Positions 23,206-32,175 of a stretch of DNA of 41,607 nucleotides are shown piece after piece. Source of the stretch: Clostridiaceae bacterium (GTDB lineage: Bacteria; Bacillota; Clostridia; Lachnospirales; Lachnospiraceae); the NCBI GenBank assembly GCA_021200535.1, contig JAJQGL010000073.1, positions 1 to 41,607 of the forward strand, given 5' to 3'. The notes beneath the pieces were generated by a model. That model worked only from the letters and a program-made list of their open reading frames with translations, searched no databases and was not told where the DNA came from. Every line of letters begins with the position of its first letter. The first letter of the stretch is position 1. Position numbers and translations under genes: made by a program.

Positions 23206-24243
23206 ATGGCAAAGAGAACTTTTGGTATTGATTTTGGCACCGATACCATTAAAGTATATAAAAAGGGAGATGGAATTGTCCTGTTGGAAAGATGTGCCGT
23301 AGCGCTTACCGGCAAGGAGAAAAAAACGATTGCGATTGGCGAGCAGGCATATGAAATGTATGAGAAGGCGCCGCCGAGCATCCGGGTTTCCATGCCGCTG
23401 AAGCGGGGCGTGGTTTCGCAGCTTCAGGACATGCTGGCACTGTGGAATTATATGGGGAAACGGATTTCCGGGAAACGAAAATTAAACCGCTGCCAGTTTT
23501 ATATTGCAGTCCCTGCAGACATTACGGAAGTAGAAAAAAAAGCATATTCGCATATTGTCACAGACTCGGAAAGCAAATCGCACAACGTCAGCCTGATTGA
23601 CAAGCCGGTAGCGGATGCTTACGGTTTGGGACTGGACGTTGAAAAATCACGCGGTATTCTGGTGGTTAATCTGGGTGCGGATACGACAGAGATTTCTGTG
23701 CTTTCTCTGGGAGGACTGGTCACGACCAGGCTGATTCCATATGGCGGCAATGATTTTGACAGGGCCATTCAGGGCTATATCCGCAAAAAATATAATTTTA
23801 TCATTGGACTGAAAACGGCAGAACAGATTAAGATCCGCCTTGTTGCAATCGGTGCGGATGATGCACAGGCTACTGTGGTAGGAAGAGATGTTCTCAAGGG
23901 GCTTCCGGGGGAAGTTACTGTTTCCGGTAAAGAGATTTTTCCTCTGGTAAAAGATATTTTTTACTCGATTGCCTCGGAGGTCAGATCTATTCTGGAGCAT
24001 ACGCCTCCGGAAATCTCAACGGAAATTTATCACAATGGCATTTATCTGACCGGGGGCACCTCTTTCGTGCGCGGACTGGATCAGTTTATGGCAAATCAGA
24101 TCAATATCCGGGTGAATACGACAGACAGCGCACAGAAAACAGTTGTGTCAGGAATCGGATATCTGGCAGAACATCCAAAGTTAGCTGCAAGATATGCAGT
24201 TCCTCTGGACCAGGAGCATGCTTCAACGAAGAAAAAGGCATAG
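23206..24243 (+). CDS. mreB: MreB-like rod-shape actin homologue, divergent
   Basis: 345 residues, first gene of the mre cluster. The actin/MreB fold is recognisable: the start GIDFGTDTIKVY, the YIAVPADITEVEKKA segment, the phosphate-2 region and the C-terminal LTGGTSFVRGLDQFM. It normally forms membrane-bound filaments that guide cell-wall synthesis. Several usual residues differ. The phosphate-2 motif, DIGGGTTE in typical MreB, reads NLGADTTE at residues 155-162, and the EEPMAAA segment reads DKPVADA, putting Lys133 where a Glu assists hydrolysis. ATP binding or turnover may be weakened. Position before mreC-mreD-PBP2 supports the cell-shape role. Confidence 0.9.
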   Translation: MAKRTFGIDFGTDTIKVYKKGDGIVLLERCAVALTGKEKKTIAIGEQAYEMYEKAPPSIRVSMPLKRGVVSQLQDMLALWNYMGKRISGKRKLNRCQFYIAVPADITEVEKKAYSHIVTDSESKSHNVSLIDKPVADAYGLGLDVEKSRGILVVNLGADTTEISVLSLGGLVTTRLIPYGGNDFDRAIQGYIRKKYNFIIGLKTAEQIKIRLVAIGADDAQATVVGRDVLKGLPGEVTVSGKEIFPLVKDIFYSIASEVRSILEHTPPEISTEIYHNGIYLTGGTSFVRGLDQFMANQINIRVNTTDSAQKTVVSGIGYLAEHPKLAARYAVPLDQEHASTKKKA

Positions 24244-24256
24244 ATTGGGGGCTGGA

Positions 24257-25126
24257 ATGCGTAAAAAATCATCAAAAATTACGATTGATCCAAAATATAT
24301 ACTGGCAGTAATCTTGTTTTTTTGTATTGTTTTGGGGATTGTTTCGTATCGTTTTTCCGATAAATTAACGCCAATCCGTTCTGCGATCGGCACGGTGATC
24401 ACACCAATGCAGAAAGGCGTCAACACGATTGGCAGCAAATTGTCAGAAAAGCTGGATTATGTCACAACAATGAAAAATACGGTAGATGAAAATAAAAAGC
24501 TCAAACAGGAGCTGGAGGAGTTGTCGGCTGAGAATAAGCTGCTGCAGCAGGACAAATATGAACTGGAAAATTTCAGGGAACTATATGATCTGGATGAGCA
24601 GTACGCCGGTTATCCGAAGGTTGCGGCAAGAGTTGTCAGCAGCGATGGGGATAACTGGTATAATTCCTTTATCATTGATAAAGGAACTGAGGATGGCATT
24701 CAGAAAAATATGAATGTGATGGCAGATGGCGGCCTGGTTGGTCTGGTTACAAAGGTCAATAAATCATATGCCAAGGTACGCTCTATCATTGATGATGACA
24801 GCAATGTGTCAGGGACTTTACTAAAGGAAAATGAAAACTGTATTGTAAGCGGAAATCTGCAGCTGATGAACGAGGGAGTCATAGAAGTGACCGGTATAGA
24901 CGGAAATGCAGAGATTGATGACGGTGCCGAGGTTGTCACTTCGCAGATCAGTGATAAGTATCTGCCGGGAATTTTGATTGGATATCTGAAAGATTTGCAG
25001 AAGGATTCATCCAATGTGACACAGGAGGGTTACCTTTCTCCTGTTGTAGATTTTTCGGGGTTAGATATGGTATTTGTCATAACGGAGGTAAAAGATTCTG
25101 ATGAATTAGAGGAGATGTTAGAATGA
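24257..25126 (+). CDS. mreC: Rod shape-determining protein MreC
   Basis: 289 residues from the ATG at 24257, 13 bases after mreB. One N-terminal membrane helix (YILAVILFFCIVLGIVS) is followed by a Lys/Glu-rich coiled coil at about residues 60-100 and then the extracytoplasmic beta domain (RVVSSDGDNWYNSFIIDKGTEDGI, LVGLVTKVN, SGTLLKENENCIVSG). MreC links the MreB filaments to wall synthases. The frame is open upstream into mreB, but that part lacks a ribosome site. Its stop overlaps the mreD start by four bases. Confidence 0.95.
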   Translation: MRKKSSKITIDPKYILAVILFFCIVLGIVSYRFSDKLTPIRSAIGTVITPMQKGVNTIGSKLSEKLDYVTTMKNTVDENKKLKQELEELSAENKLLQQDKYELENFRELYDLDEQYAGYPKVAARVVSSDGDNWYNSFIIDKGTEDGIQKNMNVMADGGLVGLVTKVNKSYAKVRSIIDDDSNVSGTLLKENENCIVSGNLQLMNEGVIEVTGIDGNAEIDDGAEVVTSQISDKYLPGILIGYLKDLQKDSSNVTQEGYLSPVVDFSGLDMVFVITEVKDSDELEEMLE

Positions 25127-25656
25127 AACGATACCTGAGCATGTTTCTGTTGATTGTCCTGTGCTTTGTCGCTCAGACTTCAATTTTTCCTCATCTGGCG
25201 CTGACCAACATCATTCCAAACCTGATGGTCGTCCTGACTGCGGTATCTGGTTTTATGCACGGCAGGAAATTTGGAATGTATTCCGGTTTTGTTTGCGGTG
25301 TTTTAGTTGACTTTATGTATTCCGATGTCATTGGAGTCAGTCTGTTTATTTTTGTGCTGATCGGATATCTGAATGGAGTTTTCAATAAGCTGTATTTTAA
25401 AGATGATCTGTCCATACCATTGTTTGCCATTGCGTTCAGTGACATTATCTATGGACTGCTATATTATATCTGTAATTTTCTTTTGCGGGGCAGATTTCAG
25501 ATATTATACTATATAAAAAGCATTATGATTCCGGAAATGATTTATACAATTTTGACGGGAATTGTCCTGTACCATCTGATTCACTGGATAGAAGACAGGC
25601 TGTATCCGCCGCAGGATGTTCCTCTTGGGAAGGGAGATAAGATCAATAACCTGTAA
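25123..25656 (+). CDS. mreD: Rod shape-determining protein MreD
   Basis: 177 residues, almost entirely hydrophobic with about five to six membrane spans. The start overlaps the mreC stop in ATGA, which means translational coupling. The opening MKRYLSMFLLIVLCFVAQTSIFPHLALTNIIPNLMVVL is typical. MreD supports MreC and the PBP2/RodA pair in the elongasome. Confidence 0.93.
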   Translation: MKRYLSMFLLIVLCFVAQTSIFPHLALTNIIPNLMVVLTAVSGFMHGRKFGMYSGFVCGVLVDFMYSDVIGVSLFIFVLIGYLNGVFNKLYFKDDLSIPLFAIAFSDIIYGLLYYICNFLLRGRFQILYYIKSIMIPEMIYTILTGIVLYHLIHWIEDRLYPPQDVPLGKGDKINNL

Positions 25657-25677
25657 CACGGAAAGAGAGGTACTTAT

Positions 25678-28536
25678 ATGTTTGATGTAGTCAAAGAATA
25701 TATAAAACATTTTTTTGCTTCCCGGCTTCTGCCGGTGGCAGTGTTTTTTGTATTGCTGTTTGTGATCCTTGTAAACCGGATGTTTCAGCTGCAGATTTCG
25801 GAGGCAGACGAGTATTCAAACCAGTCTGGCACCAAATCGGAAAATACCCGCGATATCAAAGCTTCCCGCGGGAAAATATATGATTGCAACGGCAAACTGC
25901 TTGCCTACAACAAATTAACCTATAATGTGACTTATGAGAGGACAGAATCGACAGCAGACCTTGATTCGCAGGATCGCAATGAGATGATTTACCAGCTTTT
26001 GCAGATTTTAGAGGAAGAGGACGAAGAGCTGTCCGTTGAATTTTATATTGAATTTGACAAAAACGGTGATCCGCAGTTTACGGTTTCCGGAAATACGCTT
26101 TTGCGCTTTAAGGCGGAGGTGTATTCGACAAAATTAGCAAAGCTGACACAGGAGCAGAGAGATGCTACCGCACAGGAGATCTACGATTTTTTGCGGTATG
26201 ATATGACGACAAAAAGTCCGCGTTTTGATATTGGAGACCAGTATGATGATGAAACGGCATTAAAAATTATGGCGGTCCGCTATACAATGTATATCAACCG
26301 CAACAACACAAGTCAGAAGCTGACACTGGCATCCGATGTCTCCGACAAGACGGTTGCCGCAATTAAGGAAAACTCGACAGAACTGCCGGGAATTGACATT
26401 GATGAGGATACAATCCGTGTCTATAAAAAAAGTAAATATTTTGCACATATTTTGGGATATACCGGTTCTGTAACATCGGATAAACTGGAGGAATTAAAGG
26501 AAGAGGATCCCAATACCGACTATACCATGTTTGACCAGATTGGTATTTCCGGGTTGGAAAGTACCTATGAAGAGTATTTGAGGGGGCAAAAGGGAACCGA
26601 AAAAATTACGACAGATGATTCTACCGGGCGTGTGGAAGAGGTGACGGTGGAAGAGGAACCGGTTGCCGGAAATGATTTGTATCTGTCTATCGATGCTACG
26701 CTGCAGGAGGAATGCTATAAACTGTTGGAGGAACATATAGCAGGAATTTTAATCGCAAACATTAATAACAGTGACAGCGCAGGGACGAAGGGAACATCGG
26801 CATCGGATATCAAAGTGCCGATTTACGATGTATACAGCGCACTGATTGAAAATAATGTCATTAATTCCGAACGTTTTACAGATGATGATGCGTCAAAGCT
26901 GGAAAAAAGCACCTATAAAAAATACCGGAAAAAATCAAAGAAAATCAAAAACAGCCTGAAAAGCATTCTCGCTGTGGACAGCAAAAAAACAGAAAGCCAG
27001 TTAAGTGATTCAATGGCAGAATTTGTCGATTATTTTTATGAAGTGTTAAAGGATAATGACGTGGTTCTTGTCAGTGATGTTGATGAATCAGACGCTACAT
27101 TTAAGAAGTTTTCTTCTGACAAAATCAGCCTCAGTGAATTTTTGCAGTATGCAATTACGCAGAACTGGATTGATTTAAGCGTTCTTGATATTGGGGAAAG
27201 CTATTTCAGCACGGAAGAAATTTATCAGAAGCTTCTTGATTACGGAATGGAGCTTCTTGACAGCGATACCACATATCCGAAAATGATTTACAGCTATCTG
27301 ATTCACCAGCATGAATTATCCGGCAAGGATGTCTGCCTTTTGCTGTTTGACCAGGGAGATATTGAATATAATGCCGAGGAATATCAAAAACTGGAACTGG
27401 GGCTGATGTCTCCGTATAATTTTATCATCAAAAAGATCAAAAATCTTGAGATTACACCGGGAGAACTTGGTTTAGAGCCGTGTTCCGGCTCGCTGGTTGT
27501 CACAGATGTCAATACCGGACAGGTGAAAGCGATGGTCAGCTATCCAAGCTATGACAACAATAAAATGGCAAATCAGGTCGATTCTGATTATTTTTATACG
27601 TATCTGACACAGGCATCCTCATCACCGTTGCTCAACAGGCCAACACAACAGGAGCTTGCTCCGGGTTCTACATTTAAGGTTGTCTCTTCTGTCGCTGCGT
27701 TGGAGGAGGGCATTTTAACTCCGTCCACCACGATTTACGACCATGTGAAATTTGATAAGATTAATCCGTCGCCGAGCTGCTGGAAAAAAACAGGTCATGG
27801 CAGCCTGCATGTCTCCACTGCCCTGGAGGCTTCATGCAACTATTTTTATTATAATGTCGGCTATGAGCTTGGGGGAGGCTCAAGCGGGTCGCTTAGCGAC
27901 TCAAAGGGACTATCCCGCCTGAAAAAATATGCGGATATGTTTGGCCTTACCGATAAATCAGGCGTGGAAATTACAGAATCAGAGCCGCAGTTTTCGACCA
28001 CGGATGTTGTCCGCTCGGCGATTGGCCAGGCAACACATGCATACACGCCATCACAGCTTTCAAGGTATGTGACAACGATTGCAAACAACGGAACCTGTTA
28101 TGATCTGACCCTGATCAGTAAGATTAAGGATGTCAGCGGAAAAACCATTTTAAACAATAAGGCAAATGTCAGGAATCAGGTTGACATTGCAGATTCTACC
28201 TGGAATGCAATCCAGCATGGCATGTATCTTGTCGTGAATGGGTCCGGTGCATCAAGCTCTGTCCGGCAGATGTTTTCCGGCCTGAATGTAACAGTGGCAG
28301 GAAAAACCGGTACGGCCCAGTTAAATGAATATCATGCAAACCATGCATTGTTTATTTCGTATGCACCGTATGATAATCCGGAAATTTCCGTGACCTGCGT
28401 CATTCCGAACGGATATGCTTCTTCCAATGCTGCGCAGACGGCAAGAGATGTTTATAAATATTATTTCAGCAAAAAGAAAAAGAAAGTTTCCGGTAATGTA
28501 AAGATGCCGGAATCAACGGTAAACAGTATGGATTAA
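25678..28536 (+). CDS. mrdA: Penicillin-binding protein 2 (class B transpeptidase), large form
   Basis: 952 residues, longer than the roughly 630 of E. coli PBP2. A short cytoplasmic start and one membrane helix (about 17-37) lead to the PBP dimer domain with ASRGKIYDCNGKLLAYN. The transpeptidase motifs are complete: STFK with Ser664 and Lys667, SCN at 719-721 and KTG at 876-878. The enzyme cross-links lateral peptidoglycan with RodA. Between the dimer part and the transpeptidase lies an extra Lys/Asp/Ser-rich region at about residues 360-600, which accounts for most of the excess length. A similar enlargement is common in Clostridia PBP2, from memory. It sits between mreD and minC. Confidence 0.94.
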   Translation: MFDVVKEYIKHFFASRLLPVAVFFVLLFVILVNRMFQLQISEADEYSNQSGTKSENTRDIKASRGKIYDCNGKLLAYNKLTYNVTYERTESTADLDSQDRNEMIYQLLQILEEEDEELSVEFYIEFDKNGDPQFTVSGNTLLRFKAEVYSTKLAKLTQEQRDATAQEIYDFLRYDMTTKSPRFDIGDQYDDETALKIMAVRYTMYINRNNTSQKLTLASDVSDKTVAAIKENSTELPGIDIDEDTIRVYKKSKYFAHILGYTGSVTSDKLEELKEEDPNTDYTMFDQIGISGLESTYEEYLRGQKGTEKITTDDSTGRVEEVTVEEEPVAGNDLYLSIDATLQEECYKLLEEHIAGILIANINNSDSAGTKGTSASDIKVPIYDVYSALIENNVINSERFTDDDASKLEKSTYKKYRKKSKKIKNSLKSILAVDSKKTESQLSDSMAEFVDYFYEVLKDNDVVLVSDVDESDATFKKFSSDKISLSEFLQYAITQNWIDLSVLDIGESYFSTEEIYQKLLDYGMELLDSDTTYPKMIYSYLIHQHELSGKDVCLLLFDQGDIEYNAEEYQKLELGLMSPYNFIIKKIKNLEITPGELGLEPCSGSLVVTDVNTGQVKAMVSYPSYDNNKMANQVDSDYFYTYLTQASSSPLLNRPTQQELAPGSTFKVVSSVAALEEGILTPSTTIYDHVKFDKINPSPSCWKKTGHGSLHVSTALEASCNYFYYNVGYELGGGSSGSLSDSKGLSRLKKYADMFGLTDKSGVEITESEPQFSTTDVVRSAIGQATHAYTPSQLSRYVTTIANNGTCYDLTLISKIKDVSGKTILNNKANVRNQVDIADSTWNAIQHGMYLVVNGSGASSSVRQMFSGLNVTVAGKTGTAQLNEYHANHALFISYAPYDNPEISVTCVIPNGYASSNAAQTARDVYKYYFSKKKKKVSGNVKMPESTVNSMD

Positions 28537-28554
28537 ACGGGAGGAGGCAGGAAA

Positions 28555-29220
28555 ATGAAAGAGAAAGTAGTGATTAAGGGGACAAAATCCGGTATTATAT
28601 TGGTACTTAGCCCGGAAGAAAGTTTTGAAACGCTTAAGATGGCAGTTGCAGAAAAATTTGAAAAATCTGCTGACTTTTTGGGGGAGGCGCAAAAGGCAAT
28701 CCAGTTTCAGGGAAAACAGCTGACAGACGAACAGAAAATGGAGCTGGTTACAGTAATACAGAGCCATTGCCGGCTGTCTATTGTCTGCATTATGGAAAAT
28801 GATGACAAGTTAGAAAAGTCGTTTCAGGAGACGATTGCAAAGCAGCAGAGTATGGCAAACCAGAACAGCGGACAGTTTTTTAAGGGAAATCTGCGTTCCG
28901 GTCAGGTGCTGGATGTTGAGACAAGCATTATTATTATAGGTGATGTCAAGGCGGGAGCAAAGGTTATCTCCAGGGGGAATGTCATTATTCTTGGCTCGCT
29001 GAAAGGAAATGTTTATGCCGGGGCAGACGGAAATTACAACGCGTTTGTCGTGGCGCTTGACATGGATCCGATGCAAATCCGGATTGCCGATACCATTGCC
29101 CGTTCGCCGGATAAACCCAAAAGAAGCAAAACAAAAGAGACAAAGATTGCTTTTTTTGAAAATGGAAATATCTACATCGAACCGCTTGACCGGGATGTGA
29201 TCAATGACATTCGGTTATAG
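28555..29220 (+). CDS. minC: Septum site-determining protein MinC
   Basis: 221 residues, 18 bases after the PBP2 stop. The N-terminal domain begins EKVVIKGTKSGIILVLSPEESFETL. The C-terminal beta-helix includes RSGQVLDVETSIIIIGDVKAGAKVISRGNVIILGSLKGNVYAG, the signature that binds MinD and blocks FtsZ. MinC inhibits ring assembly away from midcell. A promoter may lie after it, separating it from minD by 132 bases. Confidence 0.94.
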   Translation: MKEKVVIKGTKSGIILVLSPEESFETLKMAVAEKFEKSADFLGEAQKAIQFQGKQLTDEQKMELVTVIQSHCRLSIVCIMENDDKLEKSFQETIAKQQSMANQNSGQFFKGNLRSGQVLDVETSIIIIGDVKAGAKVISRGNVIILGSLKGNVYAGADGNYNAFVVALDMDPMQIRIADTIARSPDKPKRSKTKETKIAFFENGNIYIEPLDRDVINDIRL

Positions 29221-29237
29221 ATTTTTTTAGCAATCTT

Positions 29238-29246
29238 TGGTACAAT
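29238..29246 (+). promoter_or_regulatory. Possible extended -10 promoter upstream of minD
   Basis: TGGTACAAT at 29238-29246 is an extended -10, but the -35 region near 29218-29223 is poor. A small hairpin (TGGAAA 29270-29275 with TTTCCA 29283-29288) follows in the leader. The 132-base gap and the strong AGGAGG before minD suggest an extra start of transcription here. Confidence 0.35.
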
Positions 29247-29352
29247 AAGAAGCAGTTTATTTTTTCAACTGGAAAACAATGGTTTCCATTCTGAGAAAAA
29301 GGCATTCAAGCAGAATCAAGTATAAAAATTATTCATTTAGGAGGAATAAAAA

Positions 29353-30141
29353 ATGGGAGAAGTAATAGTGATTACATCTGGAAAAGGCGGTGTTGGAAAG
29401 ACGACCACGACAGCAAATGTCGGAACAGGACTTGCCATGCTGGGAAAGAAAGTTGTACTGATTGATACCGATATCGGACTTCGTAATCTGGATGTCGTAA
29501 TGGGGCTGGAAAACCGTATCGTATATAACCTGGTTGATGTAGTAGAAAATAATTGCCGCATTAAACAGGCGCTGATTAAGGACAAGCGTTATCCAAATCT
29601 CTATCTTCTGCCTTCTGCACAGACAAAGGACAAGACTGCGGTTAGCCCGGAACAGATGAAGAAACTTGCCGATGAACTGAGAGAGGAATTTGATTACATA
29701 CTGATGGATTGTCCGGCGGGAATCGAGCAGGGATTTAAGAATGCCATTGCCGGCGCTGACCGTGCATTGGTTGTTACGACACCGGAGGTTTCTGCGGTTC
29801 GTGATGCGGACAGGATCATTGGGCTTCTGGAGGCAAATGAGATCACACAGACCCATTTGGTTGTAAACCGTCTCCGCATGGAAATGGTAAAGGAAGGCAA
29901 CATGATGTCAAGTGATGATGTTGTAGAAATTCTGGCGATTGACCTGATTGGTGTTGTACCGGATGATGAACAGATTGTTATTTCGACAAATAATGGTGAG
30001 CCGTTAGTCGGCTCCGAATCCAAGGCCGGAAAGGCTTATATGAATATTTGCCACAGAATTTTAGGAGAGGACGTTCCATACCTTGATTTGGAAGAGACAA
30101 ATGGTTTTTTCAAAAAATTTGCGTCTATTTTCAAAAAATAA
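29353..30141 (+). CDS. minD: Septum site-determining ATPase MinD
   Basis: 262 residues. The deviant Walker A GKGGVGKTT (residues 10-18), the switch DTDIGLRNLDVVMGLENRIVYN and VLMDCPAG-type ILMDCPAGIEQGF are intact. The C-terminus ends in an amphipathic helix (NGFFKKFASIFKK) that binds the membrane. MinD carries MinC to the membrane and is cycled by MinE. TTTAGGAGG lies 8 bases before the ATG. Confidence 0.98.
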   Translation: MGEVIVITSGKGGVGKTTTTANVGTGLAMLGKKVVLIDTDIGLRNLDVVMGLENRIVYNLVDVVENNCRIKQALIKDKRYPNLYLLPSAQTKDKTAVSPEQMKKLADELREEFDYILMDCPAGIEQGFKNAIAGADRALVVTTPEVSAVRDADRIIGLLEANEITQTHLVVNRLRMEMVKEGNMMSSDDVVEILAIDLIGVVPDDEQIVISTNNGEPLVGSESKAGKAYMNICHRILGEDVPYLDLEETNGFFKKFASIFKK

Positions 30142-30183
30142 GCAGATATAGGCAGATGGTTCGATACAGAAATGGAGACGATT

Positions 30184-30471
30184 ATGAGTTTTTTATCTAA
30201 TTTTTTTAAAGGTTCCGAGAACAGCAGTGATATCGCGAAAAACAGGCTTAAGGTTGCCATTACTTCTGACCGTGCGGTATGTTCTCCGGAAATTATGGAA
30301 CAAATGAAAAATGACATTATTGAGGTAATCTCAAAATATCTGGATATTGATACGGATGGATTGGATATTAAGGTGACAAAGACGGAATTAGATGAATCTT
30401 CCGGCACAATCAACGCACTTCTTGCCAATATTCCGATTAAGGAAGGTTCCAGAAATTTCAGGAAGAGATAA
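30184..30471 (+). CDS. minE: Cell division topological specificity factor MinE
   Basis: 95 residues from the ATG at 30184, with GGAG 6 bases upstream; the ATG at 30172 overlaps that site. The start MSFLSNFFKG is the membrane-targeting helix. SDIAKNRLKVAITSDR is the MinD-contact segment, and the dimer domain EQMKNDIIEVISKYLDIDTDGLDIKV follows. MinE stimulates MinD ATPase and drives oscillation or gradients. Its presence shows a true MinCDE system in a genome that also has DivIVA. Confidence 0.95.
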   Translation: MSFLSNFFKGSENSSDIAKNRLKVAITSDRAVCSPEIMEQMKNDIIEVISKYLDIDTDGLDIKVTKTELDESSGTINALLANIPIKEGSRNFRKR

Positions 30472-30486
30472 TTAGGAAGGCAGTAT

Positions 30487-31692
30487 ATGATTAACAAAAT
30501 TAAGCAATATGATTGGAGAAAATATGATTTTTCTTTGTTGGCAGCTGTTATTATTCTTTGCATAATCGGCGCATTTACGGTAAAGCTGGCAGGTGGTGAG
30601 GACGACGGTATGCGTTATATGCGCAGCCAGCTTATCGGGCTTGCATTGGGACTGGTGATCGTGGCAGGCTTGTCGCTGTTAGATTATCATTTTATCTGTA
30701 AATTTGCCATTATATATTATATTGCGGGAATTGTGCTGACAGCGGCGACGCATTCTCCGATTGGGACTGACAACGGAACAGATGCTGACCGATGGATTAA
30801 GCTTGGGGGAATCACCTTTCAGCCCTCTGAGCTCATGAAGGTAATTCTGATTATTACGCTTGCGGCACTGTTTGTAAAGCTGCGGATGCGGATGGAGCGT
30901 TTTAGTACGCTGGTGATTGCCGGTGCGGTAACGGCGGTTCCGGTGCTTTTGATTATGTCACAGCCGGATCTTTCCTCCAGCCTGGTAGCTGTTTTTGTTT
31001 TGTTAATTATGGTGTTTGTGGCAGGAGTCAGTTACCGGATACTTGCACCGGTCGCAGCGGTAGCGGTTCCGGTTGTCATTGTATTATTCTGGTATATCCA
31101 GCAGCCGGACAATGTGATTTTAAAAGATTATCAGTATAACCGTATTATGGCATGGCTGCATCCGGAGTTAGATGTGACCGGAGATTTAACATACCAGCAG
31201 ACGCGTTCCCTGCGGGCGATTGCCGCCGGACAGCTGTCTGGAAAGTTCCTGCAGGATGGGGGGACAGGTTCTAGATCGTACAACTCTGTCGCAGTCAATG
31301 AGAGTGATTTTGTCTGGTCCGTAATCAGTGAGGAATTTGGTTTTTTGGGCTGTTGTTTTATTTTGCTGCTTTTCGCATTTGTAATTTTTAAGTGCTTTAT
31401 GGTTGCCAAAAATGCACAGGATTATCTTGGCAAAATGCTTGCGGCCGGGGTTGCTGCAATGTATATGTTTCAGATTTTTGCTAATATCTGTGTCGTTACC
31501 TTTATTTTTCCAAATACAGGGCTTCCGCTGCCGTTTATCAGCAATGGATTGAGTTCCATGATTTCTTCCATGCTGGCAATCGGTCTGATTATGAATATAA
31601 AAATACAGCCGGCGAAATCCAGTAAGGGAGGATTTTCCATGCGCCATATTTACGGAAATAATCCTACATCTGATATTGATATTGATTTGTAA
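30487..31692 (+). CDS. rodA: Rod shape-determining SEDS glycosyltransferase RodA
   Basis: 401 residues with about ten membrane spans. Family signs are DRWIKLGGITFQPSELMKVILI, the QPDLSSSLV segment, NRIMAWLHPE, the extracellular QQTRSLRAIAAGQ and the NESDFVWSVISEEFGFLG and GLPLPFISNGLSSM segments. The Asp of the ESDF motif is needed for glycan polymerisation. RodA works with the PBP2 upstream. The C-terminus adds a soluble tail (STIAK-free, Lys/Ser-rich, ending DIDIDL). Confidence 0.95.
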   Translation: MINKIKQYDWRKYDFSLLAAVIILCIIGAFTVKLAGGEDDGMRYMRSQLIGLALGLVIVAGLSLLDYHFICKFAIIYYIAGIVLTAATHSPIGTDNGTDADRWIKLGGITFQPSELMKVILIITLAALFVKLRMRMERFSTLVIAGAVTAVPVLLIMSQPDLSSSLVAVFVLLIMVFVAGVSYRILAPVAAVAVPVVIVLFWYIQQPDNVILKDYQYNRIMAWLHPELDVTGDLTYQQTRSLRAIAAGQLSGKFLQDGGTGSRSYNSVAVNESDFVWSVISEEFGFLGCCFILLLFAFVIFKCFMVAKNAQDYLGKMLAAGVAAMYMFQIFANICVVTFIFPNTGLPLPFISNGLSSMISSMLAIGLIMNIKIQPAKSSKGGFSMRHIYGNNPTSDIDIDL

Positions 31693-31752
31693 ATTGAAAA
31701 ATGGTATACCGGCTTATCAGGGTGGATAATACAAGAGAAGGGAGAGGAGAAC

Positions 31753-32175
31753 ATGAACATTGGTTTGATTGCACATGATGCCAAAAAAATTTTGATGCAG
31801 AATTTTGCAATCGCATATCGCGGAATTTTAAGTAAACATGATATTTATGCAACCGGCACAACGGGCCGCCTAATTGAAGAAGTGACGAATCTGACCGTTC
31901 ACAAATACCTGGCGGGGCATCTGGGAGGCGAACAGCAGCTGGCATCCCAGATTGAGCACAATCAGATTGATATGGTGTTCTTTTTGCGGGATCCTTTGTC
32001 TCCAAAGATACACGAGCCGGATGTCAACAATGTAATACATCTTTGCGACACATATAATATTCCTTTTGCAACAAACCTTGCCACAGCAGAGTTATTGATT
32101 AAGGCATTGGACCGCGGCGATTTGGAATGGCGTGAGATTTTAAAAAAAGAGGGAATGGGTGAACATGAAGAGTAA
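31753..32175 (+). CDS. mgsA: Methylglyoxal synthase-like protein
   Basis: 140 residues with the MGS fold: IGLIAHDAKK, YATGTTGRLI, the FFLRDPLSPKIHEPDVNN loop and IPFATNLATAE. True MgsA turns dihydroxyacetone phosphate into methylglyoxal and phosphate. In the phosphate/base loop, where E. coli and Bacillus have GGDQQ with catalytic Asp71, this protein has GGEQQ (Glu60), and the neighbouring residues also differ. The charge is kept but activity may be changed. GAGAGGAG lies just before the ATG. The next gene overlaps its 3' end by 17 bases, so it is part of the cell-shape operon rather than a central-metabolism locus. Confidence 0.85.
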   Translation: MNIGLIAHDAKKILMQNFAIAYRGILSKHDIYATGTTGRLIEEVTNLTVHKYLAGHLGGEQQLASQIEHNQIDMVFFLRDPLSPKIHEPDVNNVIHLCDTYNIPFATNLATAELLIKALDRGDLEWREILKKEGMGEHEE

